Positions 1-8,403 of a stretch of DNA of 64,000 bases are shown in pieces (within the stretch, counting starts at the first letter, position 1; each line of letters begins with the position of its first letter). A model generated the notes under the pieces. It was not told the DNA's origin, did no database searches, and saw only the letters and a program-made list of their open reading frames with translations. The translations under genes and the position numbers were made by a program. The stretch is from JAHRVQ01 sp051278195 (GTDB lineage: Bacteria > Pseudomonadota > Gammaproteobacteria > Pseudomonadales > Azotimanducaceae). Location: assembly GCA_051278195.1 (NCBI GenBank), contig JBNMQM010000018.1, forward strand, positions 6,455 to 70,454, read 5' to 3'.

Positions 1-131
1 ATTAGCAAGCTGTTAAAAGTAGTGTAGTGGATCTCATAGCCACGCCATTGCACCATTTCTGCGGATAGCGGTGTCAATGGCATCACAATGCCAAGAAGAA
101 ACCATAAGAACAATAACGCTCGACGGTGCAT
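1..131 (-). CDS. DUF4426-like secreted protein, N-terminal part only
   Basis: The gene runs off the left edge, so only the first 43 codons are visible. The start is the ATG at 131, five bases after the yggT stop. The first 24 or so residues look like a Sec signal peptide: two arginines near the start, a leucine/phenylalanine-rich core and a Leu-Ser-Ala end. The mature part then begins with a Trp-Arg-Gly-Tyr-Glu-Ile-His-Tyr stretch. Small periplasmic DUF4426 proteins start in a similar way, and they are encoded near yggT in Pseudomonas. The family assignment rests on this short stretch and the synteny. Function is unknown. Tight spacing suggests cotranscription with yggT. Confidence 0.6.
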   Translation of the reverse strand, partial: MHRRALLFLWFLLGIVMPLTPLSAEMVQWRGYEIHYTTFNSLL

Positions 132-136
132 GAGAC

Positions 137-733
137 TTACAACAACCCCAGTATCAGCCCACGGGGAATCTGCAGCAGCTGCGCCAGTGGTGTGATGACC
201 AGAATTTCGTCAAAAATATTAATAAACACAAAAACCAGAATGATTGAAAAGTCCATGCCGCCCATGGGGGGTAGCAGTTTTCTGGCTGGTGCGCAGATAG
301 GCTCGATGATTTGATAAACCAGAGAAAGTGCTGGGTGACTGGACTGCGGCGCGATCCAGCTACTAATGACCATGATAATCAGGGCGAAGAAATAAATGCT
401 GAACACAATCGAAAGTAGCCCCAACGGAACCCATAAGAGATAAATGGGCATGAAAACCGGCCCCCCCCAGAGCATCATTATTAGCATTACGCCGATGAGC
501 TGTACGGCGAAAGCTGCAGCAAGTGTGGCGAAATCGATACCATACACAGTCGGCAGTACGCGCCTAAGGGGGCGAATAGCGGGGTCGGTGAGTTTGACGA
601 TGGACTGGCAGATAGGGTTGTAATAGTCAGCGCGGGAAACCTGCATCAGGAAGCGAACCATGATCAGAATCGTGTACAGGCCAAAAAAAGTCTGCACCAA
701 ATAGACGCCTGCGCTTGCTAAGTTTTGTGCCAT
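137..733 (-). CDS. yggT: YggT family integral membrane protein
   Basis: A 198-residue membrane protein with two copies of the YGGT module, at about residues 8-85 and 105-190. Each module has two hydrophobic helices around a conserved stretch ending in Pro-Ile-R-x-Leu-R-x-x-Leu-Pro or its variant. The start has a good AGGGA ribosome site six bases upstream. YggT proteins are inner-membrane proteins of poorly defined role, linked to osmotic or potassium stress in some bacteria and to division-site assembly in their plastid relatives. It lies 71 bases downstream of proC, in the usual yggS-proC-yggT order. Identity is firm, molecular function is not. Confidence 0.9.
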   Translation of the reverse strand: MAQNLASAGVYLVQTFFGLYTILIMVRFLMQVSRADYYNPICQSIVKLTDPAIRPLRRVLPTVYGIDFATLAAAFAVQLIGVMLIMMLWGGPVFMPIYLLWVPLGLLSIVFSIYFFALIIMVISSWIAPQSSHPALSLVYQIIEPICAPARKLLPPMGGMDFSIILVFVFINIFDEILVITPLAQLLQIPRGLILGLL

Positions 734-804
734 GAAGAGTCCCTTTTAGAACATTGCCCGAAATAGTCGAGCGTTAGAATGCCGCTTACAAGATTATAGC
801 GAAT

Positions 805-1599
805 TCAGCCGTCAGATAGTGCTTTCGATCGATCGGCTGCTGCTTTGAGTGCCTCAAAAATAGTTTCCTCAAAGCCGTTCGCTTCTAACACGCCAATGGC
901 GGCAGCAGTGGTGCCACCAGGTGAGGTGACATTGTGCCGCAGTTCCGCAATAGGCGCTTCGGTTTGCATAGCCATTTTGATGGCTCCAAATGCAGTTTGT
1001 TCGACCAAAGTTTTTGCAACATCTGGCGCCAACCCGAGTCTGGTGGCCGCGACCTGCATGGACTCGAGCATGAAGAAAAAGTAGGCTGGACCGCTGCCGC
1101 TAACCGCAGTCACCGCATCCAACTCCGTCTCCACATCGAACCAGAGGATCTTACCCACAGTCGCGAGTATTGCCGCGCCTTGTGACTTTTGCCTATCGGA
1201 AACACTCGCGGTTGCGAACAGGCCAGTCATGCCAGCACCTACTAGCGCTGGAGTGTTGGGCATACAACGAATAATTGCGGCGTTCGGTCCTAGCCATTGG
1301 CTGAGATTATTGCAGGTAATGCCCGCGGCAACGCTGATAAACAACTTGCCCGCTGCGACGGGTTGAAGCGATTGGCAAATCTCACCGAGCATATTGGGTT
1401 TGACACACAGGACCACGATTTCAGCGCTCGTCACGGCTTCAAGATTGTTTGTTGTGGTGCGAATGCCGTCAGGCAGGGTTGTTAATTGCGCTTCAATTGG
1501 ATCAGCGGCCCAGACTTCGCCGGCTGGCGCCCCGGCTAGATAGCCACCCATTAAAGCTTTTGCAATGTTACCGGCGCCAATAAATGCAATTGTTGTCAT
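805..1599 (-). CDS. proC: Pyrroline-5-carboxylate reductase
   Basis: Makes L-proline by NAD(P)H-dependent reduction of 1-pyrroline-5-carboxylate, the last step of proline synthesis, in the cytoplasm. The 264-residue length is typical. The N-terminus carries the Rossmann dinucleotide motif Gly-Ala-Gly-Asn-Ile-Ala (from residue 8). The C-terminal helical domain has the family signature around residues 220-240 (Asn-Val-Thr-Ser-Pro-Gly-Gly-Thr-Thr). The start overlaps the yggS stop by four bases (ATGA), so the two are probably translationally coupled. Nothing unusual is seen. Confidence 0.96.
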   Translation of the reverse strand: MTTIAFIGAGNIAKALMGGYLAGAPAGEVWAADPIEAQLTTLPDGIRTTTNNLEAVTSAEIVVLCVKPNMLGEICQSLQPVAAGKLFISVAAGITCNNLSQWLGPNAAIIRCMPNTPALVGAGMTGLFATASVSDRQKSQGAAILATVGKILWFDVETELDAVTAVSGSGPAYFFFMLESMQVAATRLGLAPDVAKTLVEQTAFGAIKMAMQTEAPIAELRHNVTSPGGTTAAAIGVLEANGFEETIFEALKAAADRSKALSDG

Positions 1600-2327
1600 A
1601 GAGTCTCTCTTGTACCAAAGATATCTGTGCCTATTCTGACCCAGGTTGCACCTTCCAGAATGGCTGCCTCAAGGTCGCGTGACATCCCCATGCTGAGTTC
1701 GGGGTGGTCGACGCAATGGCTTTGTTGCAAATGCCTTAACTGCTGGAAAGGTTTTCGTTGCGTGCTAATGCTGCTGCGCTCTGTTGGTAGTGTCATAAGG
1801 CCTTGTAGCTCAAGCCGGGTGAACGGTGTGATTGCCTGAATCGTTTCTGCCAAATGGTCTGGATGAAAGCCGCTTTTAGCAGGGTCGTCGTCGACGTTTA
1901 CCTGGATGAATATTTTTAGGGGCGGCTTGCCCTCGGGCCGTTGTTCGTTCAGTCTTTTTGCCACTTTTAGGCTTGAGACCGTGTGGACCCAGTCAAAGTG
2001 CTCGGCGATAGGGCGCGTCTTGTTTGATTGTATCGTGCCAATAAAGTGCCAGGTTGCAGCGCCTCCAATAGCCTCAATCTTAGGTAGCGCATCCTGCAGG
2101 TAGTTCTCCCCGAAGTGCCGCTGTCCTCTGGAAATGGCGTCCTGAATCATCGAGGCAGGTTTGGTTTTACTGACCGCCAACAGGTGGACAGAATCTGGAT
2201 CCCTTGCGGCGTCGCGACAAGCGTCGGCAATTCGCGCCCTGACTCGCTCAAGGTTGCCGAGGATATCGCTGTCAGAGGATATTGCGTTTGGGGTTTCGGT
2301 TGGCACGTTGCTCAGCTCATCATTCAA
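1596..2327 (-). CDS. yggS: PLP homeostasis protein YggS/PLPBP
   Basis: A cytoplasmic single-domain protein that binds pyridoxal 5'-phosphate in an alanine-racemase-like TIM barrel. It buffers the PLP pool and affects amino-acid metabolism and has no established catalytic activity. The PLP lysine is Lys54 in the Ala-Val-Ser-Lys-Thr-Lys-Pro motif. The His-Phe-Gly-Glu-Asn-Tyr motif and the C-terminal Ser-Met-Gly-Met-Ser region (here followed by Arg-Asp rather than the usual Ser-x-Asp) are visible. It has an N-terminal extension of about 20 residues compared with E. coli. It is first gene of the yggS-proC-yggT unit and diverges from pilT, the Pseudomonas arrangement. Confidence 0.94.
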   Translation of the reverse strand: MNDELSNVPTETPNAISSDSDILGNLERVRARIADACRDAARDPDSVHLLAVSKTKPASMIQDAISRGQRHFGENYLQDALPKIEAIGGAATWHFIGTIQSNKTRPIAEHFDWVHTVSSLKVAKRLNEQRPEGKPPLKIFIQVNVDDDPAKSGFHPDHLAETIQAITPFTRLELQGLMTLPTERSSISTQRKPFQQLRHLQQSHCVDHPELSMGMSRDLEAAILEGATWVRIGTDIFGTRETL

Positions 2328-2409
2328 GGGTGGGGAAAGAGTGGTTTAATAGGAGATTCGATAATACTATTACCTGAATACGAATTCCTGACAAGAAAAG
2401 GCCTGCTGC

Positions 2410-3447
2410 ATGGATATTACTGAGCTATTGGCATTTAGCGAGAAGCAAGGCGCATCGGATTTGCATCTGTCGGCAGGGCTGCCTCCTATGATACGGGTAG
2501 ACGGTGATATTCGCCGCATTAACCTGCCGGCATTGGATCACAAAGAAGTGCATTCTCTCATCTACGAGATCATGAATGATAAGCAGCGAAAGGACTTCGA
2601 AGAATTTCTCGAGTGTGACTTTTCCTTCGAAGTGCCCGGTATTGCTCGTTTTCGAGTCAATGCGTTCAACCATAACCGTGGCGCGGGCGGTGTCTTTCGG
2701 ACCATTCCCTCTAAAGTCTTAAGTATGGAAGATTTAGGCATGGGAGACGTGTTCAAATCCATCGCTGAAACCCCTCGTGGGCTCATTACCGTCACAGGCC
2801 CGACGGGCTCTGGTAAAAGTACGACCCTTGCGGCGATGATGGATTACATCAACGACAATCGATACCAGCACATTCTGACCGTAGAGGATCCGATTGAGTT
2901 TGTGCACGAGAGCAAAAAGTGTCTGGTCAACCAGCGAGAAGTTCACAGGGATACGCTGGGGTTTAATGAGGCGCTGCGATCTGCTCTGCGAGAAGACCCC
3001 GATATTATCCTTGTCGGTGAGATGCGCGACCTCGAGACCATTCGTCTTGCCTTAGAGGCTGCAGAAACTGGCCACATGGTGTTTGGTACCTTGCACACAT
3101 CATCAGCGGCCAAGACCATTGACCGTGTCATTGACGTGTTTCCAGCAGCAGAAAAATCGATGGTGCGCTCTATGTTGTCTGAGTCGTTGGCTGCGGTTAT
3201 TTCTCAGAACCTGCTGAAGAAAACGGGTGGTGGCAGAATTGCTGCCCACGAAATTATGCTTTGTACTGCGGCGATTCGAAACCTGATTCGCGAGGATAAA
3301 GTGGCACAAATGTATTCGGCTATCCAAACCGGTGGTCAACTCGGTATGAAAACGCTGGATCAATGCCTGAAAGAACTCGTGGCGAAGAATCTGATCAGTA
3401 AAGAAGCTGCTCAAGGGACGGCCAAGATCCCTGCCGACTTCAAGTAA
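2410..3447 (+). CDS. pilT: Twitching motility retraction ATPase PilT
   Basis: A hexameric ATPase at the cytoplasmic base of the type IV pilus that drives pilus depolymerisation and retraction. At 345 residues it matches the family length. The N-terminal PAS-like domain (about residues 1-100) is followed by the RecA-like core. Walker A is Gly-Pro-Thr-Gly-Ser-Gly-Lys-Ser-Thr at 130-138. The Asp box contains Glu-Asp-Pro-Ile-Glu, Walker B contains Asp-Pro-Asp-Ile-Ile-Leu-Val-Gly-Glu, and the His box contains Gly-His-Met-Val-Phe-Gly-Thr-Leu-His-Thr. The start has an AAGG site eight bases upstream. It is divergent from yggS and followed by its paralogue pilU after 61 bases. Confidence 0.97.
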   Translation: MDITELLAFSEKQGASDLHLSAGLPPMIRVDGDIRRINLPALDHKEVHSLIYEIMNDKQRKDFEEFLECDFSFEVPGIARFRVNAFNHNRGAGGVFRTIPSKVLSMEDLGMGDVFKSIAETPRGLITVTGPTGSGKSTTLAAMMDYINDNRYQHILTVEDPIEFVHESKKCLVNQREVHRDTLGFNEALRSALREDPDIILVGEMRDLETIRLALEAAETGHMVFGTLHTSSAAKTIDRVIDVFPAAEKSMVRSMLSESLAAVISQNLLKKTGGGRIAAHEIMLCTAAIRNLIREDKVAQMYSAIQTGGQLGMKTLDQCLKELVAKNLISKEAAQGTAKIPADFK

Positions 3448-3508
3448 CTGTTTAAAGCTGTCCAGAACCGTTAAAAACAGCCGAGAACTAAAACCCTTAG
3501 GAATTTAA

Positions 3509-4651
3509 ATGATCGATTTCGATAAGCTGCTGAAGGTTGTGGTGGATCAAGGCGCATCGGACTTATTCGTCACGGCAGGTTTACCACCGTCTATAAAAGT
3601 CAGTGGCAAAATGATGCCCATGTCTAAGACCCCTCTTACGCCGGACCAAGCCCGGGAAATGGTTCACGGCACGATGACTGAAGCCCAGGTGCAGGAATTT
3701 GAATCAGAGCGTGAGTGTAACTTTGCCATTCATAGTCCGGTGGCGGGTCGATTTCGAGTCAGCGCCTTCTACCAGCGAAATTTTGCCGGCATGGTACTGC
3801 GCCGAATAGAAACCCACATTCCAACTTGCGACGAACTGAAACTGCCTGAGATCATTAAAAATCTGGCAATGACCAAGCGCGGATTGATTATTTTTGTGGG
3901 CGCGACTGGCACCGGTAAATCGACGTCACTGGCGTCGATGATTGGCCACCGCAATACCCACAGCAAAGGTCACATCATTACCATCGAAGATCCGATTGAG
4001 TATATCCATGAACACCGTGGCTGCATGGTGACCCAGCGAGAAGTGGGTGTCGACACACCAAGTTTTGACGTTGCCCTCAAGAATACCCTTCGTCAGGCCC
4101 CGGACGTCATTATGGTGGGAGAAGTGAGAACCCGGGAAACCATGGATTATGCGCTGGCTTTTGCGGAAACGGGACACCTGTGCCTAGCGACGCTGCACGC
4201 CAATAATGCCAACCAGGCCTTGGATCGAATCATCAACTTCTTCCCGGCTGATCGGCAACCCCAGATATGGATGGACCTCTCTCTGAACCTTCGGGCGATG
4301 GTTGCCCAGCAGCTGATACCGACGATAGACGGTAAAGGACGTTGCGCTGCAATCGAGGTGCTCATTAATACGCCTTTGGTCGCTGACAATATCCGTAAGG
4401 GAGAAGTGCATACCATCAAAGAAATCATGTCCAAATCAGGCGAGCAAGGCATGCAAACCTTCGATCAAGCGCTCTACGGGCTCTATGCCGCTGGCGAGAT
4501 CAGCTATGAGAATGCCCTCTCGTCGGCAGACTCAGCGAACGATTTGCGCTTGATGATCAAGTTGGCGGGCGATGGGCCGGCCCTAGGCAGTGGCAGCAGC
4601 GGTTTGTCCTTAGAGACGAATGAAGGTGATGTGAACTTGCGTCGTCGCTAA
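3509..4651 (+). CDS. pilU: PilT-dependent retraction ATPase PilU
   Basis: The second retraction ATPase of type IV pili, which works together with PilT. The 380-residue protein aligns with PilT over its whole length. Walker A is Gly-Ala-Thr-Gly-Thr-Gly-Lys-Ser-Thr near residue 131, the PilU-type variant of the PilT motif. Walker B contains Pro-Asp-Val-Ile-Met-Val-Gly-Glu and the His box contains Gly-His-Leu-Cys-Leu-Ala-Thr-Leu-His-Ala. The C-terminal tail (about residues 345-380) is rich in Gly/Ser and extends beyond PilT, as in Pseudomonas PilU. AGGA lies seven bases before the ATG. It converges on ruvX with an 18-base gap in which I see no clear terminator. Confidence 0.96.
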   Translation: MIDFDKLLKVVVDQGASDLFVTAGLPPSIKVSGKMMPMSKTPLTPDQAREMVHGTMTEAQVQEFESERECNFAIHSPVAGRFRVSAFYQRNFAGMVLRRIETHIPTCDELKLPEIIKNLAMTKRGLIIFVGATGTGKSTSLASMIGHRNTHSKGHIITIEDPIEYIHEHRGCMVTQREVGVDTPSFDVALKNTLRQAPDVIMVGEVRTRETMDYALAFAETGHLCLATLHANNANQALDRIINFFPADRQPQIWMDLSLNLRAMVAQQLIPTIDGKGRCAAIEVLINTPLVADNIRKGEVHTIKEIMSKSGEQGMQTFDQALYGLYAAGEISYENALSSADSANDLRLMIKLAGDGPALGSGSSGLSLETNEGDVNLRRR

Positions 4652-4670
4652 GTTTTAACTAAAAACGGAC

Positions 4671-5060
4671 TCACTTTTGCCTAAAGTACGTCTCTAGTAT
4701 TAGCTGAGCTGCGATGGCATCGATCAGTTCTTCGCCATTCGATCGATGCGCCGCTTCGAAACTGCTGAGCCGTTCGTCGACTGTTTCGCTCGGTAGATTA
4801 AAGCGCCCGTTCAGTTTTCGGGCGAATTTTTCTGCAAGTCGCGACATTTCACTGGGAGTGTCGTCCATGTTCAGCGGCAACCCCACGACCAGCAACGAGG
4901 GCTGCCATTCTTTGATCAACTTTTCGATCTGCTGCCAATCAGGAATGCCATCTCTTGCTTTCAATATGGTCAGCGGCGTCGCTGTGCCCGTGATGGCCTG
5001 ACCGACTGCGACGCCAATTTTACCGGTACCAAAATCAAACCCCATAACAATGCCTGCCAT
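4671..5060 (-). CDS. ruvX: Holliday junction resolvase-like RuvX (YqgF)
   Basis: A small RNase H-fold nuclease (129 residues), also called YqgF. It is implicated in 16S rRNA 5'-end processing in E. coli and described as a putative Holliday junction resolvase in other bacteria. The N-terminus has the family motif Gly-Phe-Asp-Phe-Gly-Thr-Gly-Lys-Ile-Gly-Val-Ala. The second motif, Val-Val-Gly-Leu-Pro-Leu-Asn-Met-Asp, lies near residue 60. The third, Asp-Glu-Arg-Leu-Ser-Ser, lies near residue 97. It starts two bases after the algH stop, the conserved algH-ruvX pair, so the two are probably one transcript. Confidence 0.94.
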   Translation of the reverse strand: MAGIVMGFDFGTGKIGVAVGQAITGTATPLTILKARDGIPDWQQIEKLIKEWQPSLLVVGLPLNMDDTPSEMSRLAEKFARKLNGRFNLPSETVDERLSSFEAAHRSNGEELIDAIAAQLILETYFRQK

Positions 5061-5062
5061 AT

Positions 5063-5608
5063 TCAGTCGTGCCCAGCGCGAGGCGCGATTAAATTTAGGT
5101 CCACACCAAGCTGCCTTGCGGCGAGTGATGCCCGTTGCTCTGGTTCGGCGTTGAAAATAATGTCCGGATCAACCGGGGTCAATAGCCAAATGTTCTCCCC
5201 CAGTTCTTCCTCCAGTTGAGCAGCGCCCCAGCCAGAGTAGCCGAGAATGGCGAGCAACGGCTCCGGCATATCACCCTGGTGAAGTTTCTCTATCAGGTCC
5301 TCGGAGGTCGTGATTGCGATGTCTGCGCCGATCACAAAGGTTGATTCAAATGTCAGGCTGCTGCTGTGCAAAAAGAATAGTTTGTCTTGCTCGACGGGAC
5401 CGCCCTCTAGCAGGGGGCATTGAACATGCTTTGGCAGCTCCGGGAAAATATCATGTAGGCCATGTTCCAAAGGACGGTTGACCATGAGTCCAAAGGCCCC
5501 CAATTCGTTGTGATCGACCAACAGCGTCATCGAGTTTTGGAAATAGTCGCCGGCGAGCCCCTGTAGTGCAATTAGGAACTGGTTCTGGAAGCTTTGTGCT
5601 TCACTCAA
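5063..5608 (-). CDS. algH: YqgE/AlgH family protein
   Basis: A DUF179 protein of unknown biochemical role; algH was named from alginate regulation in Pseudomonas. I choose the TTG at 5608 as the start. The frame is open further upstream, including an ATG at 5671, but that start would overlap tonB by 62 bases and has no ribosome site. The TTG sits one base after the tonB stop, has AGGAG eight bases upstream, and gives 181 residues, close to the family's 185-190. Family motifs are the Phe-Leu-Ile-Ala start, Asn-Glu-Leu-Gly-Ala-Phe-Gly-Leu-Met-Val-Asn-Arg-Pro-Leu, Gly-Gly-Pro-Val and Leu-Gly-Tyr-Ser-Gly-Trp-Gly-Ala-Ala-Gln-Leu-Glu. The tonB context is the same as in Pseudomonas. Confidence 0.92.
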   Translation of the reverse strand: MSEAQSFQNQFLIALQGLAGDYFQNSMTLLVDHNELGAFGLMVNRPLEHGLHDIFPELPKHVQCPLLEGGPVEQDKLFFLHSSSLTFESTFVIGADIAITTSEDLIEKLHQGDMPEPLLAILGYSGWGAAQLEEELGENIWLLTPVDPDIIFNAEPEQRASLAARQLGVDLNLIAPRAGHD

Positions 5609-5609
5609 A

Positions 5610-6515
5610 TCAAAAGCTCCTGAGCGAACTGTTTTCCCGAAATTGCCAGGTGCGAATAATTTCCAGGACATCGGTAGATTTCCGTAAGTCGTCCGGGAAC
5701 GGTGCGAAGGGTGCGGCAAGGCGCACAATCCGCAATGCCGCATCGTCTAAAACGGCATGTCCGGAAGATTCTAGAATCGCGACTTCTTTTAAAGAGCCAT
5801 CTGGCAACAAGGAAACCAGTAACCTTAAGCTGCCAAAAAGATTTTGTTGTCTGGCTTCGGCTGGATAATTGAGATTGCCGATCTTCTCAATTTTGCGCCG
5901 CCAGGAGTTTAGATAGTAGGCGTCCGTGCTGGAGGTTGTGGACAAGCTGGTCAGGCGCTTTATGCGCGGCCGTTTCGAGTAGATCTGTCTCTGTCGATCG
6001 AGGCGTGCCTCGAGACTTGCTATTTCTAGACTGCGTTGCAGCAATGATTTTTCACCGCGAACTGGCTTGTCTGCGGGTTTAACGTCTTTATCGTTATTCG
6101 CGACCGCGGCCTTTTGGCTGGACTGGCCCGCTGTCGTCACAACGGCCGTCTGCTTCTGCACCTGTTGAGGCGCTGCAGCAATCTGTTGCTGAGGAGAGGT
6201 CTCTCGTATGACCGTATCGTGGTATTCAGCTTTATTGGGGGAGGTCGTGAGCGCCTTTTCTTTCAGGGTGCCACTGCCAGCTTGATCAAACTGGGCTAGA
6301 AAATCTGCTTTGTCCGGGCGGTTCTTGCTCCGGTGCTGTGCCAGCGTCACTTCCATAGTGTGAGTTGTAGGCTTTTGTTTTATATAAGTAAAAGTGACGC
6401 CTAGTATCACCACGGCATGAACCGCCAGAGCCAGAAATATCGTAAAGCTGAGTCGATCCTGAGCTGTAACCTGTGCGCCCAGCTGAACTGGCAGACCTGT
6501 TTGGACTGTTGCCAT
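5610..6515 (-). CDS. tonB: TonB-family energy transducer
   Basis: A 301-residue inner-membrane protein expected to couple the proton-motive force to outer-membrane receptors or, like Pseudomonas TonB3, to support pilus assembly and twitching. There is one membrane span at about residues 24-46, then a long Gln/Lys/Ala-rich periplasmic linker rather than the Pro-Glu/Pro-Lys repeats of classical TonB. The C-terminal TonB domain (about 205-295) has the pattern Leu-Asn-Tyr-Pro-Ala-Glu-Ala-Arg and ends Thr-Trp-Gln-Phe. No exbB or exbD is adjacent. The position between algH and gshB, next to pilG, matches Pseudomonas tonB3, so I favour that subtype by context. Its start overlaps the gshB stop by one base. 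Confidence 0.88.
   Translation of the reverse strand: MATVQTGLPVQLGAQVTAQDRLSFTIFLALAVHAVVILGVTFTYIKQKPTTHTMEVTLAQHRSKNRPDKADFLAQFDQAGSGTLKEKALTTSPNKAEYHDTVIRETSPQQQIAAAPQQVQKQTAVVTTAGQSSQKAAVANNDKDVKPADKPVRGEKSLLQRSLEIASLEARLDRQRQIYSKRPRIKRLTSLSTTSSTDAYYLNSWRRKIEKIGNLNYPAEARQQNLFGSLRLLVSLLPDGSLKEVAILESSGHAVLDDAALRIVRLAAPFAPFPDDLRKSTDVLEIIRTWQFRENSSLRSF
5617..5621 (-). promoter_or_regulatory. Ribosome site deciding the algH TTG start
   Basis: AGGAG on the minus strand lies inside the last codons of tonB, with an eight-base spacer before the TTG at 5608. The tonB TGA ends at 5610, so stop and start are separated by one base. This layout suggests translational coupling and supports the non-ATG start over the upstream ATG at 5671. 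Confidence 0.65.
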
Positions 6516-7462
6516 TAGCTCACAAGTTGCTCGATGAAGGTCACATAGTCACCTGCGATATCGAGATCATACGCTGCGTCAATTTCTCGGATACAAGTAG
6601 GGCAGGTGACATTAATTTCGGTTAGGTAGTCGCCAATCACGTCGATGCCGACAAAGTATAAGCCGCGTCTTTTCAGTTCTGGCCCGATTTGTTCGCATAT
6701 CCACCGATCTCTATCGTTCAACTGCCTCGCAACGCCGGAGCCGCCAGCCGCAAGGTTGCCCCGCGTCTCTCCCTTTGCGGGAATTCGGGCAAGACCAAAA
6801 TCTACCGCCTCGCCGTTAATCAGTAAAATCCGAGTATCGCCATTGGCGATTTCGGGAATAAACCGTTGCGCCATGATTTGACGGTTGCCGTGCTCTGTCA
6901 GGGTTTCTATGATCACGGATAGATTGGGATCGTCTGGTTTAAGGCGAAAAATAGACGCGCCGCCCATGCCGTCTAGCGGTTTGAAGATGACGTCGCCGTG
7001 TTCGGCGTGGAAGGCCTTGAGTTGATCTGCGTCACGACTGACCAGATGTGGCGGACAGCATTGAGGAAACTGAAGAGCAAACAATTTCTCGTTGCAATCG
7101 CGTATACTCCCCGGGCGGTTCAGCACAGGTGTGCCAGCCTTCTCGGCCATTTCGAGCATGTAAGTGGTGTAAATGTATTCCATGTCAAAAGGTGGTTCCT
7201 TTCGCATCAATACGGCATCCAGATCTTTCATTGGCCCGTTAAGCTCTGCTTCGACTTTAAACCAGGTCGTTTCAGAGGGAGAAACGCTCACAACTCGCTG
7301 TTTTGCGTAAACTTGTCCATCAGTTACATAGAGATCGCTTTGGTACATGACTCTGAGCTGCCAGCCCCGGGCTTGTGCAGCTTCCATCATGGCTAGAGTG
7401 CTGTCTTTTTTAGGGTTGATGGTTTCAAGCAGGTCCATCACGACGCCGAGGATTTTGCTCAA
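6515..7462 (-). CDS. gshB: Glutathione synthetase
   Basis: Joins gamma-glutamylcysteine and glycine with ATP to make glutathione in the cytoplasm. The 315-residue length is standard. The N-terminal substrate domain contains Arg-Lys-Glu-Pro-Pro-Phe-Asp-Met-Glu-Tyr (about residues 86-95). The ATP-grasp domain (about 125-310) contains Lys-Pro-Leu-Asp-Gly-Met-Gly-Gly and ends with Asp-Val-Ile-Gly-Asp-Tyr-Leu-Thr-Glu-Ile-Asn-Val-Thr-Cys-Pro. It is the first gene of a minus-strand unit gshB-tonB-algH-ruvX and diverges from pilG across 179 bases, where both promoters should lie. I could not pick convincing promoter boxes there. Confidence 0.97.
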   Translation of the reverse strand: MSKILGVVMDLLETINPKKDSTLAMMEAAQARGWQLRVMYQSDLYVTDGQVYAKQRVVSVSPSETTWFKVEAELNGPMKDLDAVLMRKEPPFDMEYIYTTYMLEMAEKAGTPVLNRPGSIRDCNEKLFALQFPQCCPPHLVSRDADQLKAFHAEHGDVIFKPLDGMGGASIFRLKPDDPNLSVIIETLTEHGNRQIMAQRFIPEIANGDTRILLINGEAVDFGLARIPAKGETRGNLAAGGSGVARQLNDRDRWICEQIGPELKRRGLYFVGIDVIGDYLTEINVTCPTCIREIDAAYDLDIAGDYVTFIEQLVS

Positions 7463-7641
7463 TATTATTGTCGCCAGATTTAAGTTCTAGGCATTATAAA
7501 CCAGTTAACCTTGGATTGCCTTTGACTATCTGGTGCATATAGATTGAACTTAACAACTGTGTTACAAACCGCGTGTAAAGTACCGAATAGTCATGGGATT
7601 TTGCTTTTTGGGTTCGCGCTAGGCGGCTTAGGGTAGAGCAT

Positions 7642-8031
7642 ATGGAAGATAATTTTGACGGCGTCAAGGTAATGGTCATTGACGACAGTAAGACCATACG
7701 ACGCACGGCTGAAACCTTGTTGTCAAAAGCGGGCTGTGAAGTGATCACCGCAATCGATGGTTTTGACGCCCTGGCTAAGATCGCGGACACCGAGCCCGCA
7801 ATTATTTTCGTCGATATTATGATGCCACGACTCGATGGTTATCAGACCTGCGCGTTGATTAAGAACAATAATGCGTTCAAGCGTACGCCTGTGATCATGT
7901 TGTCCAGTAAGGACGGTCTGTTTGACCGCGCAAAAGGTAGAATTGTCGGGTCTGATCAATATCTGACCAAGCCGTTCAGTAAAGACGAGCTCCTGAGCGC
8001 GATTCGCGATCACGTGCGGACTGGGGATTAG
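7642..8031 (+). CDS. pilG: Type IV pilus response regulator PilG
   Basis: A single-domain CheY-like receiver (129 residues) that is phosphorylated by the ChpA kinase and promotes pilus extension and, in Pseudomonas, activation of adenylate cyclase. The acidic pair is in Val-Ile-Asp-Asp-Ser (about residues 15-18). The phospho-acceptor Asp is in Phe-Val-Asp-Ile-Met-Met-Pro. The switch Ser and the Lys of Thr-Lys-Pro-Phe are present. The stretch Phe-Asp-Arg-Ala-Lys-Gly-Arg-Ile-Val-Gly-Ser is characteristic of PilG rather than of a generic CheY. It is first gene of the chemosensory operon; pilH follows 9 bases later. Confidence 0.95.
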   Translation: MEDNFDGVKVMVIDDSKTIRRTAETLLSKAGCEVITAIDGFDALAKIADTEPAIIFVDIMMPRLDGYQTCALIKNNNAFKRTPVIMLSSKDGLFDRAKGRIVGSDQYLTKPFSKDELLSAIRDHVRTGD

Positions 8032-8040
8032 GTGCGAACG

Positions 8041-8403
8041 ATGGCGAAAGTATTAGTAGTAGACGATTCCCCGACCGAAATTTATCAGTTCAAGCATATG
8101 TTGGAGTCACTGGGACATGAGGTTATCACCGCGGATAATGGCCGCGATGGCGTCGCGCTTGCTAATGAAGAGCAGCCAGACTGTGTGCTAATGGACATCG
8201 TCATGCCCGACATGAACGGCTTTCAGGCGACTCGCCAGATCTGCCGAGGTGACACGACAAGCCACATTCCTGTCATTATCGTGAGCAGTAAAAATCAAGA
8301 GACAGATAAGGTTTGGGGTGAGCGACAAGGCGCGAGCGGATACATCACAAAGCCAGTAGATAAACCGGAGTTGGTTTCTATCATGAGCAAAGTGATGTCA
8401 TGA
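8041..8403 (+). CDS. pilH: Type IV pilus response regulator PilH
   Basis: The second CheY-like receiver of the Pil-Chp system, thought to oppose PilG and drive retraction or act as a phosphate sink. I use the ATG at 8041, giving 120 residues beginning Met-Ala-Lys-Val-Leu-Val-Val-Asp-Asp-Ser like other PilH proteins. An in-frame GTG at 8032 would add only three residues directly behind the pilG stop. AGGTG lies six bases before the ATG. The phospho-acceptor is in Leu-Met-Asp-Ile-Val-Met-Pro. The PilH-specific Gln-Glu-Thr-Asp-Lys-Val-Trp-Gly-x-Arg-Gln-Gly stretch is present. It overlaps pilI by four bases. Confidence 0.95.
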   Translation: MAKVLVVDDSPTEIYQFKHMLESLGHEVITADNGRDGVALANEEQPDCVLMDIVMPDMNGFQATRQICRGDTTSHIPVIIVSSKNQETDKVWGERQGASGYITKPVDKPELVSIMSKVMS

